64,000 nucleotides of DNA. Origin: Lycorma delicatula (taxonomy: Eukaryota; Arthropoda; Insecta; Hemiptera; Fulgoridae). Below are positions 12,251 to 23,379 of the stretch, piece after piece (within the stretch, counting starts at the first letter, position 1; the number at the start of each line of letters is the position of its first letter). The translations under genes were made by a program, and so were the position numbers. The notes beneath the pieces are model-generated. The model was not told the origin of the DNA. It worked only from the letters and a program-made list of their open reading frames with translations, and did not search any database. The stretch lies in contig NC_134458.1 in NCBI RefSeq assembly GCF_047948215.1, positions 140,166,536 through 140,230,535 on the forward strand. Direction: 5' to 3'.

Positions 12251-12419
12251 CCACGTATGCAAGCCTCTGTGCCAAATTTCATGAAAATCAGTTTATTCGG
12301 TCAGAGGTTATTAAGCTTCAAATATGCTAACACACGTACATACGTACACATATCCCTCGGTCATGAAACGACGAGAAGTGGAAAAAACCCATACCTAATA
12401 TTTTGACTGATTACCATAC

Positions 12420-13100
12420 TGTTCTTCTTGCAGCATAGCTCTACAGCTAAGAAACCAGAAATATAAAAACAGAAGCGATATTTGACTATTTAAATTTCAC
12501 GCTACACTGAGAAGTTTACTGTAAAATTTTAAGTCTTAGTTTAATGGGAATTGGTATTGTAAAACTTTTTTGATTTAAATTTTTAGTTTTATATCTTTAA
12601 AAGATTTGTTGTATAAAACTATTTTAGAAGAATCCTCTTCCTGTTAGTCCAGAAAACATAAAGATGGAAAAAAAAAATCAGCATATAATGAGTATGTAAA
12701 TTTTTATACTTTCTCTCCTTAATTTTCATTAAAATAAGTTTTATATTTTTTTATGTTAATCAAAAATAGCCGCAATAAAATATTATTCGATTATTAAGAG
12801 CGTTGCAATAAAGATATTAATTAAAATATTTTACTGAATCAACAAAACGAAAATGTATTATTGTAAAACGAACTAAATTCTATAATTTAATTATAAATTA
12901 AATTAATTAAACAGCATTTTATTATCTATTTCTGTAACAAAAGAAAATTTTGAAACTTTGGAACAAAAGAAAAAGCTTTAGAAAATTTAACTCAAACTCA
13001 ATTTAAACAATTAATTAAATATGTATTTAACGTTATCGGATAAAATTAATTAAATATTTTACCATTACGATGACATATATTAACAGTATAGAATTTTATT
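12420..13100. other. AT-rich non-coding DNA
   Basis: No recognisable feature. Confidence 0.5.
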
Positions 13101-13104
13101 ACAT

Positions 13105-13565
13105 TATTTTTACTTTCTTGTACGAAGTAAAGGAAGTATTGTGATCGTGAAAAATTTCGGTTTTTAGATTTCAACGGAAATATCCATTTTGATCATCCCT
13201 GAATCCATTTTGGCTAGTTTCGGCCTGACGTCTATACGTACGTATGTGCGTATGTATCTTGCATAACTAAAAAACGATTAGCCGTAGGATGTTGAAATTT
13301 TAGATTTAGGACTGCTGTAACGTCTAGTTTGATTGCAATCGACTGGACCAAAAATGTCCAAAAACCCCCAAAATCCAACAAATCTGGATTTTGGAGTTTT
13401 TCTTAACTGCAGTAATATGAGGGCTTATTTGAGAGCTTTTCAACGAAATGTCATGAGTGGTACTTATTTACATTGGTTTCACAGTTATAACCAAATAAAT
13501 CTTTAATTAATGAAATATTTAGATTTTACACAAGGAAGGCACATCGATTCAAATCCGACTTCATC
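13105..13565 (+). repeat. Repeat C, copy 1 (about 460 bp, unnamed interspersed repeat)
   Basis: Starts CTTGTACGAAGTAAAGGAAG and ends with GGAAGGCACATCGATTCAAA followed by a T-rich stretch. Internal landmarks shared by all three copies are ATCCATTTTG, AAACGATTAGCCGTAGGATG, a TACGTACG-rich patch and TTGCAATCGACTGG. No long protein is conserved, so it is probably non-autonomous or part of a larger element's untranslated region. Confidence 0.85.
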
Positions 13566-13818
13566 TTCTTTTTTACCTTTTTCTTAAAAATTAATTTTGA
13601 AAATTAATGTTCTAGTTGCAAACTCGTTGAGAAATTAATATAAATTCTCAAAACCCAACGATTTTAATAAGTTCTTAATACAAACTACAAGTTCATATTG
13701 ATTTTGAGAAAGTCCATTTTGAATAATTGCAATGATCGTCTAGAAAGTAGAGAATATTTTAATATAAAAAGATCAATATAAAAATTAATTAAATATTTTT
13801 ACATTTTTTTTTTTATTT

Positions 13819-13915
13819 ATTTACAGGAACCTTTAAAGTGCCGTTCAACATAATCATCCCACAAGTTCAAACACTTGTCATAGAGTGGTATTATATTTTT
13901 CTAGCCTTCATATAA
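13819..13915 (-). pseudogene. Mariner transposase C-terminal scrap
   Basis: The minus-strand frame reads IIPLYDKCLNLWDDYVERHF and then stops. This resembles the conserved C-terminal end of mariner transposases (a Y-DKC-N-DYVE pattern). Only about 30 codons can be recognised. Confidence 0.5.
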
Positions 13916-13919
13916 TTTT

Positions 13920-14900
13920 TTTCTAACTTTTAACTTCAGCCAAGTTATTCAATTATTCGTTTACTTCTTCTTTCTTTCAACTTCTTTCAGCTGAAAGAAG
14001 AAGAGATGATAAGCTTATCATCGTCTACTTATCACGTTGTCCGTGCAGCGTCGTAGTTTAAATTCCTGACAGGAGTTCAATGATATTTCCATAATTGCCG
14101 GTGGGACTGGAGACACGTGGCAAGGTCAAATGTTTTTTTTATTTTCCGGACGATCCTTGTATTTTATATTGAATGAATGTAAAAGTTTCAAAGAATGAAA
14201 ACATATGCATTTAATAAATTACAAAAAAAAAAAATTCCAGCTAATTTGTGCAAAGATATCAATAAACAAAACATTATTCTAAAAAAAAACTCAATTTTTT
14301 TGAAACAAAGATATAAAAAATATAACTAAGAAAGTTGCGAGACAACAGGCATCTGACCTGCAGGTTATAAAGTACAATTTTATTTCTCACAATTTCTTTA
14401 CCATAAAGTTTTCATACAGACTTTCATTTATTTGTTTTTTCTTCCCATTTCTTTTCTCAGTTTTGCACGTAGTGAAAATATTTTACCATGTATTACTTAA
14501 AAAGCTTGTAGTTTAGTCAAATGTAGAAACAGCAGTACTTTATGTTACCCTTGAAAAATACATTCTTATATAGATCGGTACAATTCTCTTATTTCACGAT
14601 TAGGTTATGTATTAATAACCATCATCATTAGACCCTATAAACCACTAACATTGTTATAAAAAATCTGATGTGGACACCACATGACTTTCTTGTATGCCTA
14701 TTAAATTACGTATACATATTTTGTTTTTAAATGAAAACTAATAAAATTTTATTTCATTAATAACTTCTGATATTTTTTCATATTTTTTTTATTGTTATTA
14801 TTGAATTACTATTTATTGTTTCTTTTTTGTTTTTTTTTTTACAATCAGAGGTTAATAATTATTAATAAATCAATATGTTTAAATTAAAAAAAAAGATAGT
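13920..14900. other. Non-coding DNA between inverted repeat C copies
   Basis: AT-rich. A perfect 10-bp inverted match (CTTCTTTCAG and CTGAAAGAAG) at about 13981-14000 can form a small hairpin. Otherwise nothing recognisable. Confidence 0.5.
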
Positions 14901-14902
14901 TA

Positions 14903-15356
14903 AAAAAAAGGAGAAGAAGTCTGATTCGATGTGCCTTTTCCTTGTAAGATCCAAATACTTCATTAATTAAAATTTTATTTGGCTATAACTCTGGAACCAA
15001 TGAAACTATGTACCACTTATATCGTTGAAAATATCTCAATGAGGGCTTATTACTGCAGTTAAGAAAAAGTAAAAAATCCAGTTTTTGTTTAATTTTGGGT
15101 TTTTTGGAGACTTTTAGCCTAGTCGATTGCAATCAAAACGGGAGGTGCACAACTAGATGTTACAACTGTCCTAAATCCAAAATTTCAACATCCTACGGCT
15201 AATTGTTTCTGAGTTATGCGAGATACATACGTAAGTACAGACGTTACGCTGAAACTAGGCAAAATGGATTCAGGGATGGACAAAATGGATATTTCCGTTG
15301 AAATCTGAAAACCGAAGTTTTTCGCGATTACAATACTTTCTTTACTTCCAAGAAAG
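14903..15356 (-). repeat. Repeat C, copy 2 (inverted relative to copy 1)
   Basis: On the plus strand it begins with TCTGATTCGATGTGCCTTTT and ends near TACAATACTTTCTTTACTTC, the reverse complement of the start of copy 1. The short open frame at 15185-15373 lies inside the repeat, is also partly open in copy 3, and shows no protein-like character. Confidence 0.85.
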
Positions 15357-15359
15357 TAA

Positions 15360-16913
15360 GAAGTATCTGTCATGTAAAATACGTTTATATTATTATTTAT
15401 ATTCTTTTAAGTTAATTAGTAAAGTCTTAATTGCGCACGCAATTAAACATAAAAAATTAGCAATAACATTAAACATAAAAAAAGTAACTTGACATTCAAA
15501 AATCGAATGAATCAAATTACTTTGTTTTTTTAAAAACAAACCAGGAGATTTGCTAGTAGGAAACATTAATCCCTGGAAGGCATTGACAATAGTCATAATA
15601 AGCCAACAGTAACGGGGCGTAAAATTGCCAAATCGTTGCGCATGTTCAATTATTATTTGTTTTGCCAGAATCTATCTAACCAGTTATTTGGAAATTACTC
15701 TTTATTCTCACTAAATGTGAATGAAAAAGCTATACAGACCAGCAATGTTTCAGGTAATTCATCCTACCTATTTATATTATTTGCGCATTTCTCCAAACAG
15801 CCAGCTATTTTCTAGTAGTCTTTATCACGTAGTACTAAGAAGTAGTAAACGACGTTCCCCGTCTTGGTTATCTTCATGTACGCAGTTCATGAAAATAAGC
15901 ACGTAATATATATGCAAATGTAGCTGTAATAGAAAATCATTACTACTGCATCATCTTACATACCTGTAGGGTATTAGATACCCAACAGTAATTCTTCTTA
16001 CTCTTCACCCCATCTTTATTCTTTCCTTCATTTATCTTCTGATCTTGCTAACCTTTATCAACCTAGATCTTCTTTCTTCATTTATCGTTGTCATATGACC
16101 GAGTGAAACGGTATCTTTTTCATTATTGAATAGCTGGTTTTTCAGTATGTGTTTCTGATTCTCTCTCTCCTAATTTTATCTTTCACCCTCCTTAGGTACC
16201 TTATATTGGATGCAACTAATTTTTTATATTTTTCAAGTATTAGCAGGTTATTTGTTCTAAAAAAAGTAATATTGGGATGTGTACAGAATTACATATTTTC
16301 ATTTTGGTTTATTAAATTACTTCACTTTTTTCCAATTATATATTTTACTACTCATCTGATACAACATATATGTAATTAGATTTATTTAATCTGTTTTTAC
16401 CATCTGACGGTATTATCAATCTTCAATGTTTCAGAAATACATTTTCTTTTTTATGAAATTGGTTTTTAGAAAAAATATTTAATATTCTACAGTACGTAAC
16501 GAATGCTAACGACAGAACAATGTGATAACTTTCCGATGAAAATGGTGTCTGATTTATCGAAATACATTAACAAAAAGCTTAACTTTCTGTTTTTTGCATT
16601 TCTCAAAAAATGCATACAAAAATGTAGTTATAGAGTAAAGGATAATTATACAAATATTACAATTCTGCGATGATAATATTATATACCATTTTTTGAGAAA
16701 TCCAAAATTTTCTAATTTTGAGAAGTTTTTTCACTTTATGAAATGTAACCTTTAAAAAAATGATCTTCAGTGAATAGAAATATGTGAACAATTATAGTAA
16801 ACTATCCTCGTTAACAATAAAGTTCACTGACTATGTTATTGTACAAAAATTATATGAATAAGAATATTTTCCATTTCCAATAAACGTGGAGGAGATTCTT
16901 AATCCAATCTAGA

Positions 16914-16915
<2 letters not shown>
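15360..16915. other. AT-rich non-coding DNA
   Basis: No recognised feature. The short open frames here contain no family motifs. Confidence 0.5.
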
Positions 16916-16918
<3 letters not shown>

Positions 16919-16945
<27 letters not shown>

Positions 16946-16946
16946 T
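16919..16946. repeat. (TA)n microsatellite
   Basis: About 13 TA units. Confidence 0.9.
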
Positions 16947-16949
16947 TAA

Positions 16950-18625
16950 TAAAGTATATAATTTTTATTTATCTTAAAGTTCTTAGTTATTGATGTTTAT
17001 CATTAATTTGCTTCCACTTTTTAAAAGTCACATTTAAAAAATTAAATTAATATTATTATATATAATAATGTAATTATATGTAATTTTTGGGTAGATTTTA
17101 TTATTTTTCTTTATAAAATATATTACTTTTGGTGATTTAAAACTGTAGTTTTATTAAAACAATAAAATTGGTACAAATATTTATTGTTAGTATAATTTTT
17201 TTAAAGTATTGGAGCTATTTGAAATCCATACCATTGTTACTTTCTTATAAAAATGAAAACTTAATCCATTTTTAGAAATTGTAAAATTAAAATTATTCGA
17301 AATTTATTTTAACATTACAGAACAAACTAAACTTCTTATAAAATAAATAACTTTCTTCGGAGCTTATAAAGAAACTTAATGTAGAATATTAGTTGAGGTA
17401 AGGATGTACGGAAACTTAGTAAATTTTATCACCGGAAAATTGAGAAGAACTTAACTTTACTTTAAAACAATAGTTTTAATCATGCCAACATTAAGTAGGC
17501 ACCAGATAAAAAATACTTTATCAAAGTCTGTCATTCTTTAGTGAAATTTTATCTTTTTCTTCGGGTATATTTTATCTCAAAAGAATCGAATTTTGTTACT
17601 TTTTAACCTGTTAATTGGTTGTCCACATAATATGTTAAGCTATTTTTTTCTAAAATTAAATAACTATGTTTAATATACATATTCTACCAACAATCAATAC
17701 TAAGCTATTTAAATTTTTTTATAGTTTGTTTTTTCTTGGAACTATAAATTATAATTCAAGAGCTGGTATAACGTAGTTATTCATTTTTAATGTTTTAATT
17801 GGAGACATAATATTTTTATTACATTAATTTTTTATTTCATAAATTACTATAAAATAACTGTAATGTTTCTCTCTACTGAGAATTCACGTGGCTTGGCTAC
17901 AGGCATCCATTCTCTGTTCGTTTCCCTGCACCAGTATACAATAAACTCTTAGCTCGTGTATTTCTGCGGAAGGTAATTTATAGTTTTCAAATTTTGTTTG
18001 TTTCTTAAAAGAATAATTTTTTAACTAACATGTTTCAAATTGATCCGACCGAATTTATAGTTTGCTTTATAAATCAGGAATTGTTGTGTACCGAAGTTAA
18101 CTAAAAGACCACAAATTTTTACAAGCTATTTCAGAAAAGTCACTCTTTTTTTTTAATATTCTTTAGGTAAAACGAAACTTACAAATATGTATGTTTATCC
18201 AATGCAGTTTCCTTGAGAAGGTACTTCTATCAGAAATTTTGTTCCTAATTATTGTAGTAAACTGAAAAAATCTTTAGGTAATATTGCTTTCAACTGGCTC
18301 ATCACATCTTTTTCGATTTTGTCAATAATTCAAAAATATTTTTGTTATATCTGTCGAAATTGGTTCAGTGGTTAGGGCTGGGGGACTTATCGAGTTTTTA
18401 TATTGATTTCCCCATAAGAGATGTTCAGTGAAGTTTTGTTTTTGCGATATTACTCAAAAATGGGCAAGGGGGCAGTCGACCATTGATTTTATATCTAGGG
18501 ATCATAAGCATTTATTTAGAAAAAAATTGGAAAAATCGTTCATTGGTGTAGGCTGGGAGACTCTGTCAAGATTTTTACTAATTATTTTAAATATATAGAA
18601 GAAAGATAGGTTCATTTAGATGGAT
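16950..18625. other. Mostly AT-rich DNA with one exon-like patch
   Basis: No transposon recognised. A more GC-rich patch at 17915-17971 has an AG before it and a GTAATT after it and is discussed in the findings. The section 18270-18600 reads like decayed transposon DNA, without an identifiable family. Confidence 0.4.
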
Positions 18626-18630
18626 GTCTA

Positions 18631-18932
18631 CCCACCGGTTTGGTCTAGTGGTGAATGCGTCTTCCCAAATCAGCTGATTTGGAAGTCCAGAGTTTCAAGT
18701 CCTAGTAAAGGCGTATAAAAGTAACTTTTATACGGATTTGAATACTAGATCGTGGATACCAGTGTTCTATGGTGGTTGGGTTTCAGTTAACCACACATCT
18801 CAGGAATGGTCAAACTGAGACTATACAAGACTATGCTTCATTTACACTCATACATATCATCCGCATTCATCCTCTGAAGCAATACGTGAACGGTAATTCC
18901 CGGAGGCTAAACAGGAAAAAGAAAGAAAAAAG
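18631..18932 (+). mobile_element. SINE-B copy, near full length
   Basis: tRNA-like head CCCACCGGTTTGGTCTAGTG (A box), a palindromic CAAATCAGCTGATTTG, and a B box-like TTTCAAGTCCTAG. The body contains GGATACCAGTGTTCTATGG and CATCCGCATTCATCCTCTGA, and the end is GGAGGCTAAACAGGAAAAAG with an A-rich tail. About 300 bp, the same layout as the copy at 22167-22462. I could not define its target-site duplication. Confidence 0.85.
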
Positions 18933-19513
18933 ATGAGATGACTGCCGTGCTGCCAGGTTTTTCGCAACACGAGATTTCTCATTACATTACGGTCAAATCT
19001 CGTATCTAAAAACAAACGATTATTTTATATAAAAATTACTTTTAAAGGGAAAATAGAATTGTGTAATTTTCTTTATATTTGGATGCAATTTTTTTGCAGC
19101 TTCTTATTTTAAATAAAAATAAATTTTGCATAAAATCTTTTGTTCAATATATTTAAATACCATTGTAAAAATCAGTAGAAACAGTGTTTGATTTCTTGGT
19201 GTTATGGTGTATACGCGTATATGCGTCGGTAAACAAGAAAAATCAAGAACATAAATTTTAGTTACTGTCGCGTTTTATTTTTGCTGACGAGTTAAAAAAG
19301 AAATATGTCTTACTAATTGCCTAATAATTAAATTTTTATCATTTTTCTCGCCCTTTGCGGGCCTTTTTTAGATCCATTGTTTTTAAGTCATCAACATATT
19401 ACCATGAAATAACTATTTTGGTGAGAAATTGTTACTGTAACAACTAAAAAAAAAAAAAATGGTGCGTTCGTTTTGTTAATTTGGATACAAAAATAAATAT
19501 AATAATTAAAATT

Positions 19514-19593
19514 ACAAACGGCCGACTTTTATTTGTATAAACGTCGGCCGTTTGTATAAACGTTTAATAAATTTGTATAAACGTTTATACAAA
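19514..19593. repeat. Cluster of perfect inverted repeats
   Basis: ACAAACGGCCGAC at 19514-19526 pairs perfectly with GTCGGCCGTTTGT at 19543-19555. The overlapping motif TTTGTATAAACGT occurs three times about 20 bp apart (19532, 19551, 19572), and the last is part of a perfect 22-bp palindrome at 19572-19593. No gene or transposon end is recognised around it. Confidence 0.85.
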
Positions 19594-19917
19594 TAAAATC
19601 TATTAAAAAAATAATAATTACATTAAATTTTGCAAAGAGGAAAAACAATGTCAAGAATAAGTAATAACAAAACTCTTACAGAGTTGTTGTTACTAACTGC
19701 TTGTCGTAAGACGAGACGCAACTAATTCATTTCAAATGGTAGTTACTGTACAACACTTAAAGTTGCAAAAGGTTTTTAATTAACCAATATGAATTCATTT
19801 GTCACAAACGACGGTTTATTTTTCATTATTTTACCCAATTTTTTTTATTCTTCTAATCAGAAAGAACGTATCACTTCAGTTATTTAAAAAAAAATATTAA
19901 CCATTTCTTTTTGTTAA

Positions 19918-20129
19918 CAGCTGATTTTCTAAGTGGAAGGTTCTGAGGTTCAAATCCTATTAAAAATTAGTTGCTTTCATACAGATTTTAAAACTAGACA
20001 GTGGATGCCGGTGTACTTTGGTGGTTCAATTAACATAACGTCTCAGGAATGCTAGGCCTGAGTCTGTACATCGGCCTGAGTCTATACCTCATTTAAATGT
20101 CATACATATCATCTTCATCTCATTTGGTC
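19918..20129 (+). mobile_element. SINE-B copy, degenerate and 5'/3' truncated
   Basis: Starts inside the head at AACAGCTGATTTTCTAAG, has the B-box-like GGTTCAAATCCTATTAAAA, and the body up to CATACATATCATCTTCATCT. It stops at a run of 14 G bases (20130-20143). A short stretch (GGCCTGAGTCTGTACATC) is duplicated inside it. Confidence 0.75.
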
Positions 20130-20143
20130 GGGGGGGGGGGGGG
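20130..20143. repeat. G14 homopolymer
   Basis: Fourteen consecutive G bases, exceptional in this AT-rich window. Confidence 0.95.
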
Positions 20144-20144
20144 A

Positions 20145-21590
20145 GTTTATTGTTCACTAGTTGAACAAATTGCAAAGTACACAATAGGTAAATAAAGAAT
20201 TTCTTATTGAAACAGGTATTAGTCGGAAAATTTCAGGTAAAATTGACAAGGACAAAAATAAAAGATTGTTTAATAGGCAGATAATAAGACAGGTTTTTTG
20301 AATTTATTATTTTGCATGTCATGTAGTGTTAATATGTTGAATAAGATAAAAATGTATGTCCCTTTTATGACAATCTTTTTACTTTTTAGATATTCTTCTT
20401 TAAAAAACATTTTGTGAACATGTCTGTTGACAGAAAATTGGCTGGTGAAATGTCACCCTTACATTTTTACATTTGTAGTAGAGCAAGGTATTAAGCTTCA
20501 AAATTGTCTGTGACTACATTGGTAGAGGTTAGGATAACAAACGAATATACATTTCTTGGAATTGTCACGAAAATATACGAATGAATATTTCTTGGAATTC
20601 GTACAAACATATTTTTTTGTAAACTAATATATATTCTACGCAATCGATTAATAAGTTTATTGCCTCTACACAATTAAGTTTATTACTTTTAAATCATTAA
20701 ATTCTATAAATAATTAACACATTATTGATAATATTTTATGAGTTCAGATAAAGTCTCCGTATATGAGTTAAAAATAAGCAATATACTTAAAAAATAAAGT
20801 TAACTGTGTATTTTTTGTTGATATTGCATTGTATCACACGTTTATGTACACGTGCACGTTCATATAAGCACGAAACGCGTCCCTTCTGACGTATTGACTT
20901 ATGCAATGATCTTAAATGTTTTAATACGTTTAAAAATTAACGGTGGAGTGAAAACTTTTCAACCAACCTATTCAAATTTCAACCTATTGTTTTTTTTTTG
21001 AGATATGAGATTTTTTTAAATGAGATTTTGTGTTTTAAAGGCTAATTTAATTTAGATTTTTTGGTATTATTTTTATTAAAGGTTTGGGTAAGCATACTAA
21101 AACCTCTGCCCGAATCATAATAACCGTTCCAAACAAACCCAAAGTAAAGAAACCTGGGACTTGTTAAAAATAAAAAAGAAACAAAGGGAGACTAGTTAGT
21201 TATATTATACTGGGCGTGAGATAAGGTTTTCGGGAATGAGTATCAATTTATTTTAGAGAATTTTCATTCAAAATTACATTGAATGTCAGAATAGCAACAA
21301 ATCATTATGTTTTTTTTAATAAATACTACTATTGATGACTACAACAAATTCTTCAAATCATCTACGTAAACTAAAATATGAAATAGAATAAATAGAAACA
21401 AAGTAATTTTAAATAAAAATATCTTCAAATTAGTCTAGTTGGCCAAATGAATTTTTTGTTTTTATTTTGATGTTTCGAATCACTCCATTTACTTTGGGCA
21501 ATGACTCTCGGCACACTTGTATATTATTACGCTAATAATATAATGATTATATATATATATATTGTTTTTTTTTTCTTTGAAGCGTTAAAG
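20145..21590. other. AT-rich non-coding DNA
   Basis: No recognisable feature. The frame at 20491-20673 (minus) contains a repeated IPRN-I-S-V-type phrase only because the DNA has a local ~55-bp imperfect repeat. Confidence 0.45.
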
Positions 21591-21730
21591 GTCTTTGAAT
21601 GGTGATGAACCTTGGCTTGATGAGTTGCATCTTTCTTGCTACCCAGATTTTCTTGATTCGCTCACTACTAGCCTTCTTCAGTTCGTCAATCCACTTTAAA
21701 CCCGTCCCGCATTCCTGTTTTTGTTCTTTA

Positions 21731-21732
<2 letters not shown>

Positions 21733-21780
<48 letters not shown>
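21733..21780. repeat. (TA)n microsatellite
   Basis: About 24 TA units. A frame reading IYIYIY across it is not a gene. Confidence 0.95.
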
Positions 21781-21783
<3 letters not shown>

Positions 21784-22148
21784 TATTTATATTAGTTATA
21801 TTATTAAGTTTTTCATTGCAAATATTCGTCGCAGTTGGCTGCTCTGTTTGACTTTCACTGCGTATCCGGTCGGCAATCCCGCTCTCTGTCATGACGTCTC
21901 ATTCTCAGTGCGTGATTTGGTTTATCGAAACAAGATCGGTATTCACAGTTCAGCGTAATTATCGACCTGAATTTGGCTGTGACGCATCTACAAATAGAAC
22001 AGTACTCCAGTAATTTAATCACTTTGATGAAACAAGCAGTGTCTTAAAGGGAAAGTTACCCGGCAGGCCGTCCTTATTTAAATAGAATGTGGAACGGATC
22101 CGAGCATCTTGTACGCGTAGCCCGAAAAAGTCATTAGTAAGGCGCAGT

Positions 22149-22166
22149 TTAGAGTTAGTAATACCT
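22149..22166. repeat. Target-site duplication of SINE-B (left)
   Basis: TTAGAGTTAGTAATACCT, repeated exactly at 22463-22480 on the other side of the SINE. Confidence 0.95.
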
Positions 22167-22462
22167 CTCTCTTTTTTCCTGTTTAGCCTCCGGTAACTAC
22201 CGTTAAGATAATTCTTCAGAGGATGAATGAGGATGATATGTATGAGTGTAAATGAAGTGTAGTCTTGTACATTCTCAGTTCGACCATTCCTGAGATGTGT
22301 GGTTAATTGAAACCCAACCACCAAAGAACACCGGTATCCATGATTTAGTATTCAAATCCGTGTAAAAATATCTGGCTTTACTAGGACTTGAACGCTGTAA
22401 CTCTCGACTTCCAAATCAGCTGATTTGGGAAGACGCGTTCACCACTAGACCAACCCGGTGGG
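22167..22462 (-). mobile_element. SINE-B copy inserted in the mariner pseudogene
   Basis: Minus-strand orientation. The tRNA-like head lies at the right end (CCACCGGGTTGGTCTAGTGG, then CAAATCAGCTGATTTGG and GTTCAAGTCC). The A-rich tail lies at the left (complement of CTCTCTTTTTTCC). The 296-bp body is bounded by 18-bp perfect direct repeats and interrupts the transposase frame exactly, so it fixes the full length of the family. Confidence 0.95.
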
Positions 22463-22480
22463 TTAGAGTTAGTAATACCT
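22463..22480. repeat. Target-site duplication of SINE-B (right)
   Basis: Exact copy of 22149-22166. Confidence 0.95.
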
Positions 22481-23379
22481 AAATTTACAAAAAGTGGTGC
22501 CTATGAGGCTTAGGTTACGTACGTATAATATACAACTTTTACATGAAATCAAACCCACTGCCAAAGTGAAAAGTTTGGATTTTGCAGCTTTAATGATTAA
22601 AAACATTGATGAAAGTGAAAACTACCTGAAAAATGCCATGTTTTCAGATGAGGCGACATTCCACATTAATTGGTCAGTTAATCGACACAAATGCAGAATT
22701 TGGAGATCAGAGGCACCGCATGAAATTATCGAATATTAGCATGGCTCTCCCAGAGTCAATGTTTGGTGCGGGCTGATGAATCACCTTATTGTGGTCCCAC
22801 TCATGTTTGTAGAAAGCACAATTAATGGGGATATTTTCTGTATTATGGTTGAACTTTACGTTTTTCCACAGATTGACGATATTGAAAACGAAAGAGGATT
22901 CATTTTTTATCAGCCAGATGGCGTTCCGATGCATTACAGCAACCGTGACCGTGATAGTGCTGCGTTAAACATTCGGTTTCGAAACAGGTGAATTGGAAGG
23001 GTAAGACCGATTCCATGGCCACTAAGGAGCCCAGTCATGACCTAATCGATTTATTTTTTGTGGGGCTTTGTGAGAAGCATTGTTTATTTGGAGAAAATTC
23101 TTGACGTCATCCACCTACGGGAGAGGACTGTTGCGGCAGTAGCATCCATTACACTGACATGTTGGCGAGTTACCCACAAAAATCCCAGAAGAAAGAGCTG
23201 GATTACTAAGAAAATATTCCCAGACTGCCGTGTACTCTGGACGTGTGTGGAGGGCAGCGAAAGGTGTACATACCGAAGTGTATTAAACACTAAAAAAAGC
23301 TTCAGAATTTTCCCTTTCAGAATATATACTCATGAAAGCAATACTTTAAATATATTGCTGTTTAGATAATTCATGAAAC

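Larger units (their letters stand above)
21890..23290 (+). pseudogene. Mariner-like (DUF4817-type) transposase pseudogene, split by a SINE
   Basis: The N-terminal helix-turn-helix part reads QCVIWFIETRSVFTVQRNY and, after frame breaks, KLPGRPSL and CTRSPKKSLVRRSLELVIP. A SINE-B then interrupts it at 22167-22462. The catalytic domain continues with YNIQLLHEIKPTAKVKSLDF, FSDEATFHINWSVNRHKCRI (first catalytic Asp kept), GSPRVNVWCGLM, FYQPDGVPMHY (second Asp kept), RWIGR-like to WPLRSP, where the third acidic position is lost (family SPDLTPLD, here SPVMT-stop), then FLWGFVRSIVYLEKILDVIH and a C-terminal end near 23287. In-frame stops at 22739 and 22991 and a frame change around 23045 make it dead. 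Terminal inverted repeats are not visible. Confidence 0.88.

Noticed and set aside
15185..15373. 62-codon minus-strand frame, with a similar one at 39420-39632
   Set aside because: Both are parts of repeat C. The similarity is explained by shared DNA, with no protein-like conservation of third positions that I can see.
19347..19370. CGCCCTTTGCGGGCCTTTTTT resembling a bacterial intrinsic terminator
   Set aside because: The stem is imperfect and the context is eukaryotic, so a coincidence is more likely.
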